This document shows positions 34,063 to 41,244 of a stretch of 64,000 bases of DNA, one piece after another. Numbering within the stretch: position 1 is the first letter of the stretch; each line of letters starts with the position of its first letter. Made by a program: the position numbers and the translations under genes. The DNA comes from Lysobacter_K sp043738095 (GTDB lineage: Bacteria > Pseudomonadota > Gammaproteobacteria > Xanthomonadales > Xanthomonadaceae). The notes under the pieces are model-generated. The model saw only the letters and a program-made list of their open reading frames with translations. It was not told where the DNA came from and did no database searches. The stretch is from assembly GCA_043738095.1 (NCBI GenBank), contig JAYSZI010000012.1, positions 1-64,000 of the forward strand, read 5' to 3'.

Positions 34063-35261
34063 GCGGTAACTCCTTCGCAAACGGCGATGGACGCCGAGGC
34101 CGGCAGGGTCAGCAGCAGACTGAATCCTGCCTCCGGCCGGGTCTGGATCTTAAGGTCGCCGCCATGCTGGCGCAGGCGTTCGCGCATCCCGCGCAGGCCG
34201 TTGCCAGCGACCAATTGGTCTGTACCGCAGCCGTCGTCGCTCGCGCTCATGGTGATGCAGTCGGCCGTGCGGCTCGCGGCGATCCACAAATTACGCGCCC
34301 CGGCGTGACGTACCGCGTTGGTGATGATTTCCTGGGCGCAGCGCAGCAGCACGTGGGCGCGCTCGGGATCGTCCATCGTCAACGGCGCTTCGATATCCAT
34401 GTGGATATGCAGGGAAGGGACGTTTTCGGCCAGCGGGCGCAAGGCGACGGCAAGGTCGATCGCGCCACCCTCGCGCAACTGGCTGACCGCCTCGCGCACG
34501 TCAGTGAGCAACAGGCGCGCGAGCGTGTGGGCCTGTTGCACGTGCTCTTTGACCCGGCCTTCGGACAGGTGCCCGGCCACTTCCAGATTGAGACTGAGCG
34601 CGGTGAGGTGGTGGCCGAGCAGGTCATGCAGCTCGCGCGAGATGCGCGTGCGCTCGTTGACGCGGGCACTCTCGGCGAGCAGCAAGCGGGTCGCGCGCAG
34701 TTCGGAGTTCAGTCGGCGCTGTTCCTCGCGCGCCTGCGCCTGTTGCTTGGCGACCAAGGCGGTCACGAACACGAAGCTCGAAAACCCCATGTACAACAAC
34801 GACTGCATGACCGCGATCAGCAGCGGGAAGTCCAGCGCTTTGACGAACACGGGAATGATCGCGAGGTTGCCGGCCACCAGCCAGGCGATGCCCACGCGCT
34901 GCGACAGCAGCCACGGCAGCAGCCCGGCCATCACCATCAACAGGGCGCTGCCCAGGCCGGAGCCGGAGAAGAAGCCCACGCCGATCGCGCATGCGGTCAG
35001 CACCAGCAACAACGCGTGATCGACAAAGGTCGGCTGACGCTGTCCGAGCGAGCGGGTGATCCACCAGTACACCGCGCCGAACGTCAGATAGACCAGCAGC
35101 CAGCGCACGATGCGCATGTCGATCAGGGTCGGCACCTGGCCCGGCTCGGGCTGCAGGTAGCCCGGATCCAGCCAGATCGACAACAGCCAGCAGCCGACCA
35201 GGCCCCAGGTAAACAGGCCGGCGTAACGCAGCAATCGGGTGTGGTTCAGGCGGGCCAGCAT
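34059..35261 (-). CDS. NarL-partner sensor histidine kinase (HisKA_3 type)
   Basis: Membrane sensor kinase of 400 residues. Five to six hydrophobic helices fill residues 10-170 with little periplasmic sequence, so it probably senses the membrane or an intramembrane signal, as DesK-like kinases do. A short coiled coil leads to the HisKA_3 domain, phospho-acceptor H212 in RTRISRELHDLLGHHLTAL. The ATPase has AQEIITNAVRHAGARNLWI and GNGLRGMRERLRQHGGDL. Translation is coupled to the response regulator. It is divergent from the GNAT gene, with a promoter region of 150 bp between them. Confidence 0.92.
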   Translation of the reverse strand: MLARLNHTRLLRYAGLFTWGLVGCWLLSIWLDPGYLQPEPGQVPTLIDMRIVRWLLVYLTFGAVYWWITRSLGQRQPTFVDHALLLVLTACAIGVGFFSGSGLGSALLMVMAGLLPWLLSQRVGIAWLVAGNLAIIPVFVKALDFPLLIAVMQSLLYMGFSSFVFVTALVAKQQAQAREEQRRLNSELRATRLLLAESARVNERTRISRELHDLLGHHLTALSLNLEVAGHLSEGRVKEHVQQAHTLARLLLTDVREAVSQLREGGAIDLAVALRPLAENVPSLHIHMDIEAPLTMDDPERAHVLLRCAQEIITNAVRHAGARNLWIAASRTADCITMSASDDGCGTDQLVAGNGLRGMRERLRQHGGDLKIQTRPEAGFSLLLTLPASASIAVCEGVTA

Positions 35262-35411
35262 CGCTGCATGCTAACGGTATCAAGCCGCTACCGTGCCGTC
35301 CGAAAGTAATGCCTCAATCCCGGCCCTCGGTCGCCCTCGCCGGATGGGCCATGCGATAATTCCCCGCCGGTCGCGACCATGTGCCCGGCAAATCGCAACC
35401 TGGAGCCCGGA

Positions 35412-36011
35412 ATGTCGATCGTTGTCCGCGACGTGCGTGAGCACGAGCTGGATTCCGTCCTTGCCCTGAACAACGCCGCCGGACCCGCGATCCTGCCGCT
35501 GGATGCGGCCCGACTGCGTCACTTCTTCGACCACGCCGAGTATTTCCGCGTAGCGCACCGCGACGGCACTCTCGTGGGCTTTCTGATCGGCGTGGGCAGC
35601 CAGTCCGATCATGACAGCAGCAATTTCGGCTGGTTCCGTGCGCGCTATCCGCACTTCTTCTATATCGACCGCATCGTCGTCGCCAGTCGCCGACGCGGCG
35701 GCGGCGTCGGCCGGGCGTTCTATGCCGACGCGCAAAGCTACGCCGAGCTGCGCTACCCGCAGTTGGCGTGCGAAGTGTTTCTGGACGAGGTCAACGACCC
35801 GGTGCTGCTGTTCCACGGCAGTTTCGGCTTTCGCGAGGTCGGTCAACACGTGATGGCCGAAACCGGCGTCCGCGCCGCGATGTTGATGAAGGAACTCTGC
35901 AGCTATGCCTGGGTCCACGAGACCTACGGCGAGGCCTTGCCGGCCGAACCGTGGATCACGCCCGCTCGACTCCAGGCGATAGCGCATCGCGCGACTGGAA
36001 CGTGCCCGTGA
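35412..36011 (+). CDS. GNAT family N-acetyltransferase
   Basis: Acetyl-CoA-dependent acetyltransferase-fold protein of 199 residues. The acetyl-CoA loop is seen as RIVVASRRRGGGVGRAFYADA near 87-107, preceded by the beta-strand LVGFLIGVGSQSDHD and followed by CEVFLDEVNDPVLLFHGSFGF. The substrate is unknown. Its stop overlaps the GTG start of minC (GTGA), so it is translationally coupled to the min operon, an association also seen in other xanthomonads as far as I recall. Confidence 0.85.
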   Translation: MSIVVRDVREHELDSVLALNNAAGPAILPLDAARLRHFFDHAEYFRVAHRDGTLVGFLIGVGSQSDHDSSNFGWFRARYPHFFYIDRIVVASRRRGGGVGRAFYADAQSYAELRYPQLACEVFLDEVNDPVLLFHGSFGFREVGQHVMAETGVRAAMLMKELCSYAWVHETYGEALPAEPWITPARLQAIAHRATGTCP

Positions 36012-36787
36012 GTGCGGCGCTGGATTTCGAACAGGCGGGCGAACTCAAGATCGGCCAGGTAGGCATCGCCAACCTTCGGGTGCGCACGCTCGACGTTGCG
36101 CGCCTGGTGGACGAAATGCACGGCCGCGTGCAGCGCGCGCCCAAGCTGTTTGGCCGCGCCGCGGTGGTGCTTGATTTCGGTGGCCTAAGCCAGACCCCCG
36201 ATGCCGCAACCGTGCATCAGCTGATCGATGGCCTGCGTAAGGCCGGCGTGCTGCCGGTCGCGCTCGCCTACGGCAGCAGCGAGACCGAGCAGCTGGCCGC
36301 AGCGCTGGGCTTGCCGCTGCTGGCAAAATTCCGCGCGCAGTACGAGCGCAGTGAGGACGCTGCCGCGCCCGAGCCCGCCGCCGCGCCAAGGCGGGACGTT
36401 GCCGCGGCGCCAGCAGCCCCGGCCCCGGTAAAAACCCCCGCACCCAGCGGTCAGCCCGGATTGATGCATGCCACGCCGGTGCGTTCGGGCCAGCAGATCT
36501 ATGCCGACAACCGCGACCTGACCGTGCTCACCACGGTCGGTGCCGGCGCGGAAGTGATCGCCGATGGCTCGGTGCACATCTACGGCCCGCTGCGCGGGCG
36601 CGCGCTCGCCGGTGCCCAAGGCAACGAACAGGCGCGAATCTTCTGCCGCGAGTTCCATGCCGAACTCGTCGCGATCGCGGGGCACTACAAGGTGCTCGAA
36701 GATGTTCCCAAGACCCTGCGCGGCAAGGCCGTGCAGGTCTGGCTCGAAGACGGGCAAATCCACATCGCCGCACTGGACACCCAATGA
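36008..36787 (+). CDS. minC: Septum site-determining protein MinC
   Basis: Inhibitor of FtsZ polymerisation that keeps division at mid-cell, recruited to the membrane by MinD. From a GTG at 36008 the product is 259 residues (E. coli 231). The N-terminal domain has GQVGIANLRVRTLDVARLVD and FGRAAVVLDFGGLSQTPDA. A Pro/Ala-rich linker (about 115-150) leads to the C-terminal beta-helix with LTVLTTVGAGAEVIADGSVH and YGPLRGRALAGAQGNEQARI. The stop overlaps an ATG in the minD frame. Confidence 0.93.
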   Translation: MSAALDFEQAGELKIGQVGIANLRVRTLDVARLVDEMHGRVQRAPKLFGRAAVVLDFGGLSQTPDAATVHQLIDGLRKAGVLPVALAYGSSETEQLAAALGLPLLAKFRAQYERSEDAAAPEPAAAPRRDVAAAPAAPAPVKTPAPSGQPGLMHATPVRSGQQIYADNRDLTVLTTVGAGAEVIADGSVHIYGPLRGRALAGAQGNEQARIFCREFHAELVAIAGHYKVLEDVPKTLRGKAVQVWLEDGQIHIAALDTQ

Positions 36788-36909
36788 ACAGCGAAACCGG
36801 GCACCCTGCCGACGTTCTAGAAAATCCGCCCCTGGCCATGCCGGCCGCGGATTCTTCTCTGTCGAAGCCGCTCAGCGGCCCCGGCACACCCCTTAAAGAG
36901 GATTCGAAC

Positions 36910-37716
36910 TTGACCGAAATCATCGTAGTCACCTCCGGCAAGGGCGGCGTCGGCAAGACCACGACCAGCGCCAGCCTCGCGTGCGGCCTGGCCCGCCGCG
37001 GCCACAAAGTCTGCGTCATCGACTTCGACGTTGGCCTGCGCAACCTCGACTTGATCATGGGCTGCGAGCGCCGCGTGGTGTACGACTTCGTCAACGTCGT
37101 CAACGGCGAGTCGACCCTCAAGCAGTCGCTGATCAAGGACAAGCGCTTCGACAACCTGTTCGTGCTGGCCGCCTCGCAGACCCGCGACAAGGACGCGCTG
37201 ACCATGGAAGGCGTGCAGAAGGTGCTCGACGATCTGTCGGCGGACGGCTTCGACTACATCGTCTGCGATTCGCCGGCGGGCATTGAGAAAGGCGCTTACC
37301 TGGCGATGTATTTCGCCGACCAGGCCGTGGTCGTGGTGAATCCGGAAGTGTCCTCAGTGCGCGACTCCGACCGCATCCTCGGCCTGCTCGCGAGCAAGAC
37401 CCGCCGCGCCGAGAACGGCGAGCGCGTCAAGGAACACCTGCTGCTGACCCGCTACGCACCCAAGCGGGTGGCCAGCGGCGAGATGCTCAGCGTCGGCGAC
37501 GTCGAGGAAATCCTGGGCCTGAAGACGATTGGCGTCATCCCGGAATCGGGCGATGTGCTGCACGCGTCCAACAAGGGCGAGCCGGTGATCCTGGAAACCG
37601 AGTCCGATGCGGCGCAAGCCTATGACGACGCGGTCGCGCGCCTGCTCGGCGACAGCCGGCCGATGCGCTTCGTACACGAAAAGAAAGGTTTTTTCAGCAA
37701 GATGTTCGGGGGTTAA
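36910..37716 (+). CDS. minD: Septum site-determining ATPase MinD
   Basis: ParA-type membrane ATPase that positions MinC and oscillates with MinE. The deviant Walker A KGGVGKTT is at residues 11-18 when translation starts at the TTG at 36910. That start gives 268 residues (E. coli 270) and is preceded by AAAGAGGA at 36896-36903. An in-frame ATG at 36784, overlapping the minC stop (ATGA), would add 42 residues of Pro/Ser-rich sequence unlike other MinD proteins. I prefer the TTG, but both may be used. The C-terminal amphipathic membrane helix is present as KKGFFSKMFGG. Confidence 0.94.
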   Translation: MTEIIVVTSGKGGVGKTTTSASLACGLARRGHKVCVIDFDVGLRNLDLIMGCERRVVYDFVNVVNGESTLKQSLIKDKRFDNLFVLAASQTRDKDALTMEGVQKVLDDLSADGFDYIVCDSPAGIEKGAYLAMYFADQAVVVVNPEVSSVRDSDRILGLLASKTRRAENGERVKEHLLLTRYAPKRVASGEMLSVGDVEEILGLKTIGVIPESGDVLHASNKGEPVILETESDAAQAYDDAVARLLGDSRPMRFVHEKKGFFSKMFGG

Positions 37717-37719
37717 GCC

Positions 37720-37980
37720 ATGGGCCTGTTCGACTTCCTGCTGGTCAAGAAGCACACCGCCTCGCTCGCGCGCGATCGCCTGCGGATCATCGTCGCCCAC
37801 GAACGCGCCAGCCGCGGCGGCCCGGATTATCTGCCGATGCTGCAGCGTGAATTGCTCGAGGTGATCCGCAAGTACGTCAATGTCGATGCGGGCTCGGTCA
37901 AGGTCGACCTGATCGGCGATGGCGACAACAAGGTGCTCGATATCTCGGTGGCGCTGCCGGAGACCGCGGCACAGGCGTGA
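37720..37980 (+). CDS. minE: Cell division topological specificity factor MinE
   Basis: Small protein (86 residues) that stimulates the MinD ATPase and drives its oscillation. The membrane-targeting N-terminus GLFDFLLVKKHTASLARDRL, the MinD-binding LRIIVAHERASRGGPDYLPM and the C-terminal dimer domain IRKYVNVDAGSVKVDLIG are all present. It starts 3 bp after the minD stop. Confidence 0.95.
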   Translation: MGLFDFLLVKKHTASLARDRLRIIVAHERASRGGPDYLPMLQRELLEVIRKYVNVDAGSVKVDLIGDGDNKVLDISVALPETAAQA

Positions 37981-38209
37981 CGCGCGCCGACCCTCCGCCC
38001 CATTGCCCCGTTGCGCCCTGAACACAGCAAGGGATCTGCTTCGGCTTTCGTCGACCACAACGCTGTTCGCAGCGGCGACGAGAAGCTTTTGCGGCGAGAG
38101 AGCCTGCTGCTGGAGCAGTGGCAGCGCGTGATTCGAGTGCTCTCGCTGGCGTGATGCGCCCAAGGCGAGCCCAACCCGGCACAGCAACTGGAAAGTTTGC
38201 CCTCCATTG

Positions 38210-38692
38210 ATGTCGCAGTTGATGCTGACCCTCGCCGATATTTCCACAAGCCACGTAGCCGCCCTGCTCGCCCGCTACCACTTGCAGCTGCACGTCGTCG
38301 CCAATGGCGAGCCGATCCCGGGCAGTTACTGGGGAGAGAGCGAGGCAGGCCTGATTGGCAACGGCGTATACGCTCGTCGCGACACCCCGGTGCACTCGCT
38401 GCTGCACGAAGCTGCGCACCTGATAGTGCTCGCCCCCGAACGCCGCGCGCAGGTGCATACCGACGCCACCGATTCGATCGAGGAAGAGGACGCTGTGTGC
38501 GTGCTGCAGGCCCTGCTTGGTGATGCCCTGCCCGGCGTCGGCCGCGAGCGCGTGCTCGCCGATATGGACGCTTGGGGCTACACGTTCCGGCTCGGCTCAG
38601 CGCAGGCCTACTTTGACCACGACGCGGAGTCTTCCTGGCAGTGGTTGGCGGCGCGCGGCCTGCTCGAACCCGGGACGCGAACGTTGCGCTAG
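38210..38692 (+). CDS. Small HExxH-motif protein of unknown function
   Basis: A 160-residue protein with HEAAH at residues 66-70 in TPVHSLLHEAAHLIVLAPER, followed by acidic IEEEDAVC about 20 residues on. That spacing is compatible with a zincin-type metal site of the ImmA/IrrE or M78 kind, but I do not recognise the family and no helix-turn-helix is fused. It has no signal peptide. It lies 230 bp after minE, transcribed the same way. The start could be the ATG at 38210 or the TTG just before it. Confidence 0.75.
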   Translation: MSQLMLTLADISTSHVAALLARYHLQLHVVANGEPIPGSYWGESEAGLIGNGVYARRDTPVHSLLHEAAHLIVLAPERRAQVHTDATDSIEEEDAVCVLQALLGDALPGVGRERVLADMDAWGYTFRLGSAQAYFDHDAESSWQWLAARGLLEPGTRTLR

Positions 38693-38856
38693 CGGCGGCC
38701 AGTAGTTCGGTAGAACACAATTCATCGGTACGGACGCCGCGCTTTCCCATTCGCGCCAGCTGTCGGCACCCCTCCCACACCGCCTGAACACCCCCGCACC
38801 TACAGTCGACATCGCTGCGCTGGCCGCGCCCCGGCCGCGCGAAGGACGATTTGCGC

Positions 38857-39600
38857 ATGGTTGCTTTCACCCTGCTCACGCTGAACATCCACCACGGCTT
38901 CAGCGCCTTGAACCGCCACTTCATCCTGGGTGAATTGCGTGAGGCTGTTCGCACCATTTCGGCCGACGTGGTGTGCCTGCAGGAAGTGCTCGGTGCACAC
39001 GCGCCGCGGTCGCGGCGCCATAAGGCTTGGCCGACTGCGCCGCACTACGAATTTATCGCCGACACGTTGTGGCCGCAGTACGCCTATGGTCGCAACGCGG
39101 CCTTTCCCGAGGGCCATCACGGCAATGCGGTGCTGTCGAAATTTCCGATTGCCCGCTTCCTCAATCACGACGTTTCGATCGACAACGCGGAGGGGCGCGG
39201 CATGCTGTGGTGCGTGCTGGACGTGCCCGGTCACGTTGAACAGGTCCACACGGTGTGCGTGCATCTGGGTTTGCGCGAGTCGCATCGCCGGCAACAGTTG
39301 CAATCACTGTGCTCACTGATCGACAGCGAGATTCCGGCCGACGCGCCGCTGATCGTCGCCGGCGATTTCAACGACTGGCGGTGCCAAGCCGATGGCATCC
39401 TCTCGCGTTGCGGATTGCATGAGGTGTTCGTCGCCGCGAACGGTCGACCAGCGCGCACGTTTCCGGCACGCTGGCCGCTGCTCCCACTGGACCGCATTTA
39501 CGCGCGCAACGTCCATGTCGAGCGCGCGCGGGTGCTGCACGGTCAACCGTGGTCGCACCTGTCCGACCACACGCCTCTGCTGGTCGATGTCACGATATGA
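38857..39600 (+). CDS. Endonuclease/exonuclease/phosphatase family protein (YbhP-like)
   Basis: Metal-dependent phosphodiesterase-fold protein of 247 residues. Motifs: LTLNIHHGF near the N-terminus, DVVCLQEVLG near 40, the GDFNDWR metal/catalytic motif near 170, and the C-terminal SDHTPLLVDV. Its position before a clsB remnant and a ybhN-like gene matches E. coli ybhP-clsB-ybhN, so a role in phospholipid turnover is plausible but unproven. It has GAAGGA 10 nt before the ATG. An ATGA overlap joins it to the next frame. Confidence 0.87.
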   Translation: MVAFTLLTLNIHHGFSALNRHFILGELREAVRTISADVVCLQEVLGAHAPRSRRHKAWPTAPHYEFIADTLWPQYAYGRNAAFPEGHHGNAVLSKFPIARFLNHDVSIDNAEGRGMLWCVLDVPGHVEQVHTVCVHLGLRESHRRQQLQSLCSLIDSEIPADAPLIVAGDFNDWRCQADGILSRCGLHEVFVAANGRPARTFPARWPLLPLDRIYARNVHVERARVLHGQPWSHLSDHTPLLVDVTI

Positions 39601-40154
39601 CTAGTGGTTGCCTTCCCAGATGCGTCGCGCCGCTCGACCAATGCGATGCGTTTTTCAAGCATGTGCAAGCGGCGGCAGGTGCAGCCCACGGCGATACCCT
39701 GATCGAAGCGTCCCTCCAGCTCGAGCATCCTCCCGGCAAACCAATCCATTCGGCCCAGGGGACCGTGCAACGACCCGGCATACGCACCGAATCCATCGTC
39801 GACGGTAGTGGATCGGGTGATCTGTGGCCGTCGTATGTGGCCGCCCTGATCGTTGCCGGCGCGCGCGTGCTCGAGTTCAATCCTGAGGCGGAGTTGTCCG
39901 GCATGCGTACCAACGTTTTTCGGCTGTCGCATCGCAACGTAGACAGCACTGCCGAACGCCTTGCCCATTGCAGTGCGAGGGCGAAGCAAAACTATGCGCT
40001 GGGAATCGACAACCGCACAGTCCTCCTGCGCCCCCTGCCGCATTGGTGGGTGCCCCACGCGGGGCGTCGTGTTCCGGCGTGGACCGGGCGGCTGCGCGCG
40101 CCATCCGCGCGAGAAGTCTCCCTGGCACACCTCGAACAGGATCAGGCGGGATGA
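39597..40154 (+). pseudogene. Degenerate, internally deleted cardiolipin synthase B remnant
   Basis: An open frame of 185 codons that aligns with the first half of ClsB. The match includes GKPIHSAQGTVQRPGIRTES (compare ClsB GKQLHAALLAAAQRGVKAEV), SGSGDLWPSYVAALIVAGARVLEF, the near-identical GMRTNVFR, and AKQNYALGI. The first HKD site is lost: ClsB has HRKIVVIDARIAFIGG, here HRNVDSTAERLAH. The whole second half with the second HKD site is missing. The last 45 residues (LPHWWVPHAGRRVPAWTGRL) may be the ClsB tail. ATGA overlaps with both neighbours remain. It cannot be a working phospholipase-D enzyme; a non-enzymatic role or mere coupling of translation is possible. Confidence 0.72.
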
Positions 40155-41104
40155 GCTGGAGGGCTCGCCTGCCGCTGTTGCGCCGGATATTGGGGGCGGG
40201 CTTTCTGCTCTTGGCGGCGTGGTTGTTGTGGCGCTACGCGCGCTTGATCGACTGGCGTGAAGTGGCGGCAGCCATTGCCGGTACTCCGCCGGCACGATTG
40301 GCGCTGGCAGCGATGGCCTCCCTGCTCGCGTACGCGCTCTATTCCGGCTTCGATGTGCTTGCACGCGTGTACACCGGACACCAACTGCCGTTGCGGCGGG
40401 TAATGGCGATCGCGTCGGTCTGCTATGCGTTCATCCTCAATCTCGGTGGCCTCGTCGGCGGCTTCGGCTTCCGCTACCGGCTGTACTCGCACGCGGGTCT
40501 GGACATGGCGACGATTTCGCGCGTGGCCGCGTTCGCCGTGGCGAGCAACTGGTCCGGGGTGCTGCTACTCGGCGGTATCGCCCTCACGTTCGATCCGATG
40601 CCGCTGCCGTCGGCCTGGCAGGTGGCCGCAGCCGGGTTGCGCGTCGCCGGCACCGTGATGCTCGCCAGCCTGTTCGCGGCGCTGGCGCTGTGTGCGTTCT
40701 CTCCCCGCCGCCGCTGGTCGCTGCGCGGGCATGCCATCGAGTTGCCGTCATTGCCGGTCGCGCTGATGCAAGTAGCGCTGGCGGCCGCCAGTTGGTTCGC
40801 GATCGCGTCAATCATCTATCTGCTGATGCCCGATGGCGTGCGCTATCTCACGGTTGCCGGGGTGCTGATGGTGAGCGTGCTGGCGAACCTGATCATCCGT
40901 ATTCCGGCCAATCTCGGCGTGCTGGAGGCGGTGTTCATCGGGATTCTCGGGCCGAAATTGGGCGCGCCGCCGATCCTTGCCGCGCTGCTCACCTACCGGG
41001 CGCTGTTCCATCTCGGTCCGCTGCTGCTGGCGCTGGCCGGGTATCTGCTGCTTGAGGCCCACGCCCAACGCAGCCGCCCCCCGGACGACACCGCAGCCGA
41101 TTAG
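40151..41104 (+). CDS. YbhN-like lysylphosphatidylglycerol synthase transmembrane family protein
   Basis: Polytopic membrane protein of 317 residues with about eight hydrophobic helices, of the UPF0104/LPG-synthase transmembrane family. Motifs include FILNLGGLVGGFGFRYRLYSHAGL near 95-120 and IIRIPANLGVLEAVFIGILG near 250. It lacks the soluble catalytic domain of MprF, so aminoacyl transfer is not predicted; flipping or transport of a lipid is the usual guess. It is the third member of the ybhP-clsB-ybhN arrangement, coupled by ATGA to the clsB remnant. Confidence 0.87.
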   Translation: MSWRARLPLLRRILGAGFLLLAAWLLWRYARLIDWREVAAAIAGTPPARLALAAMASLLAYALYSGFDVLARVYTGHQLPLRRVMAIASVCYAFILNLGGLVGGFGFRYRLYSHAGLDMATISRVAAFAVASNWSGVLLLGGIALTFDPMPLPSAWQVAAAGLRVAGTVMLASLFAALALCAFSPRRRWSLRGHAIELPSLPVALMQVALAAASWFAIASIIYLLMPDGVRYLTVAGVLMVSVLANLIIRIPANLGVLEAVFIGILGPKLGAPPILAALLTYRALFHLGPLLLALAGYLLLEAHAQRSRPPDDTAAD

Positions 41105-41244
41105 TTTGCACTGCGCCCCGTGCCGCCACGCCGCCTGCCACTGGCGCCGGGGCGCCCGACTTGCACCGGACCCTGCCGCCCCACTAGCCTTCAGTCACAC
41201 CCCTGACCGCGCATCGGCGCGAGTCGTCACCGGAGAGTCCCTGC

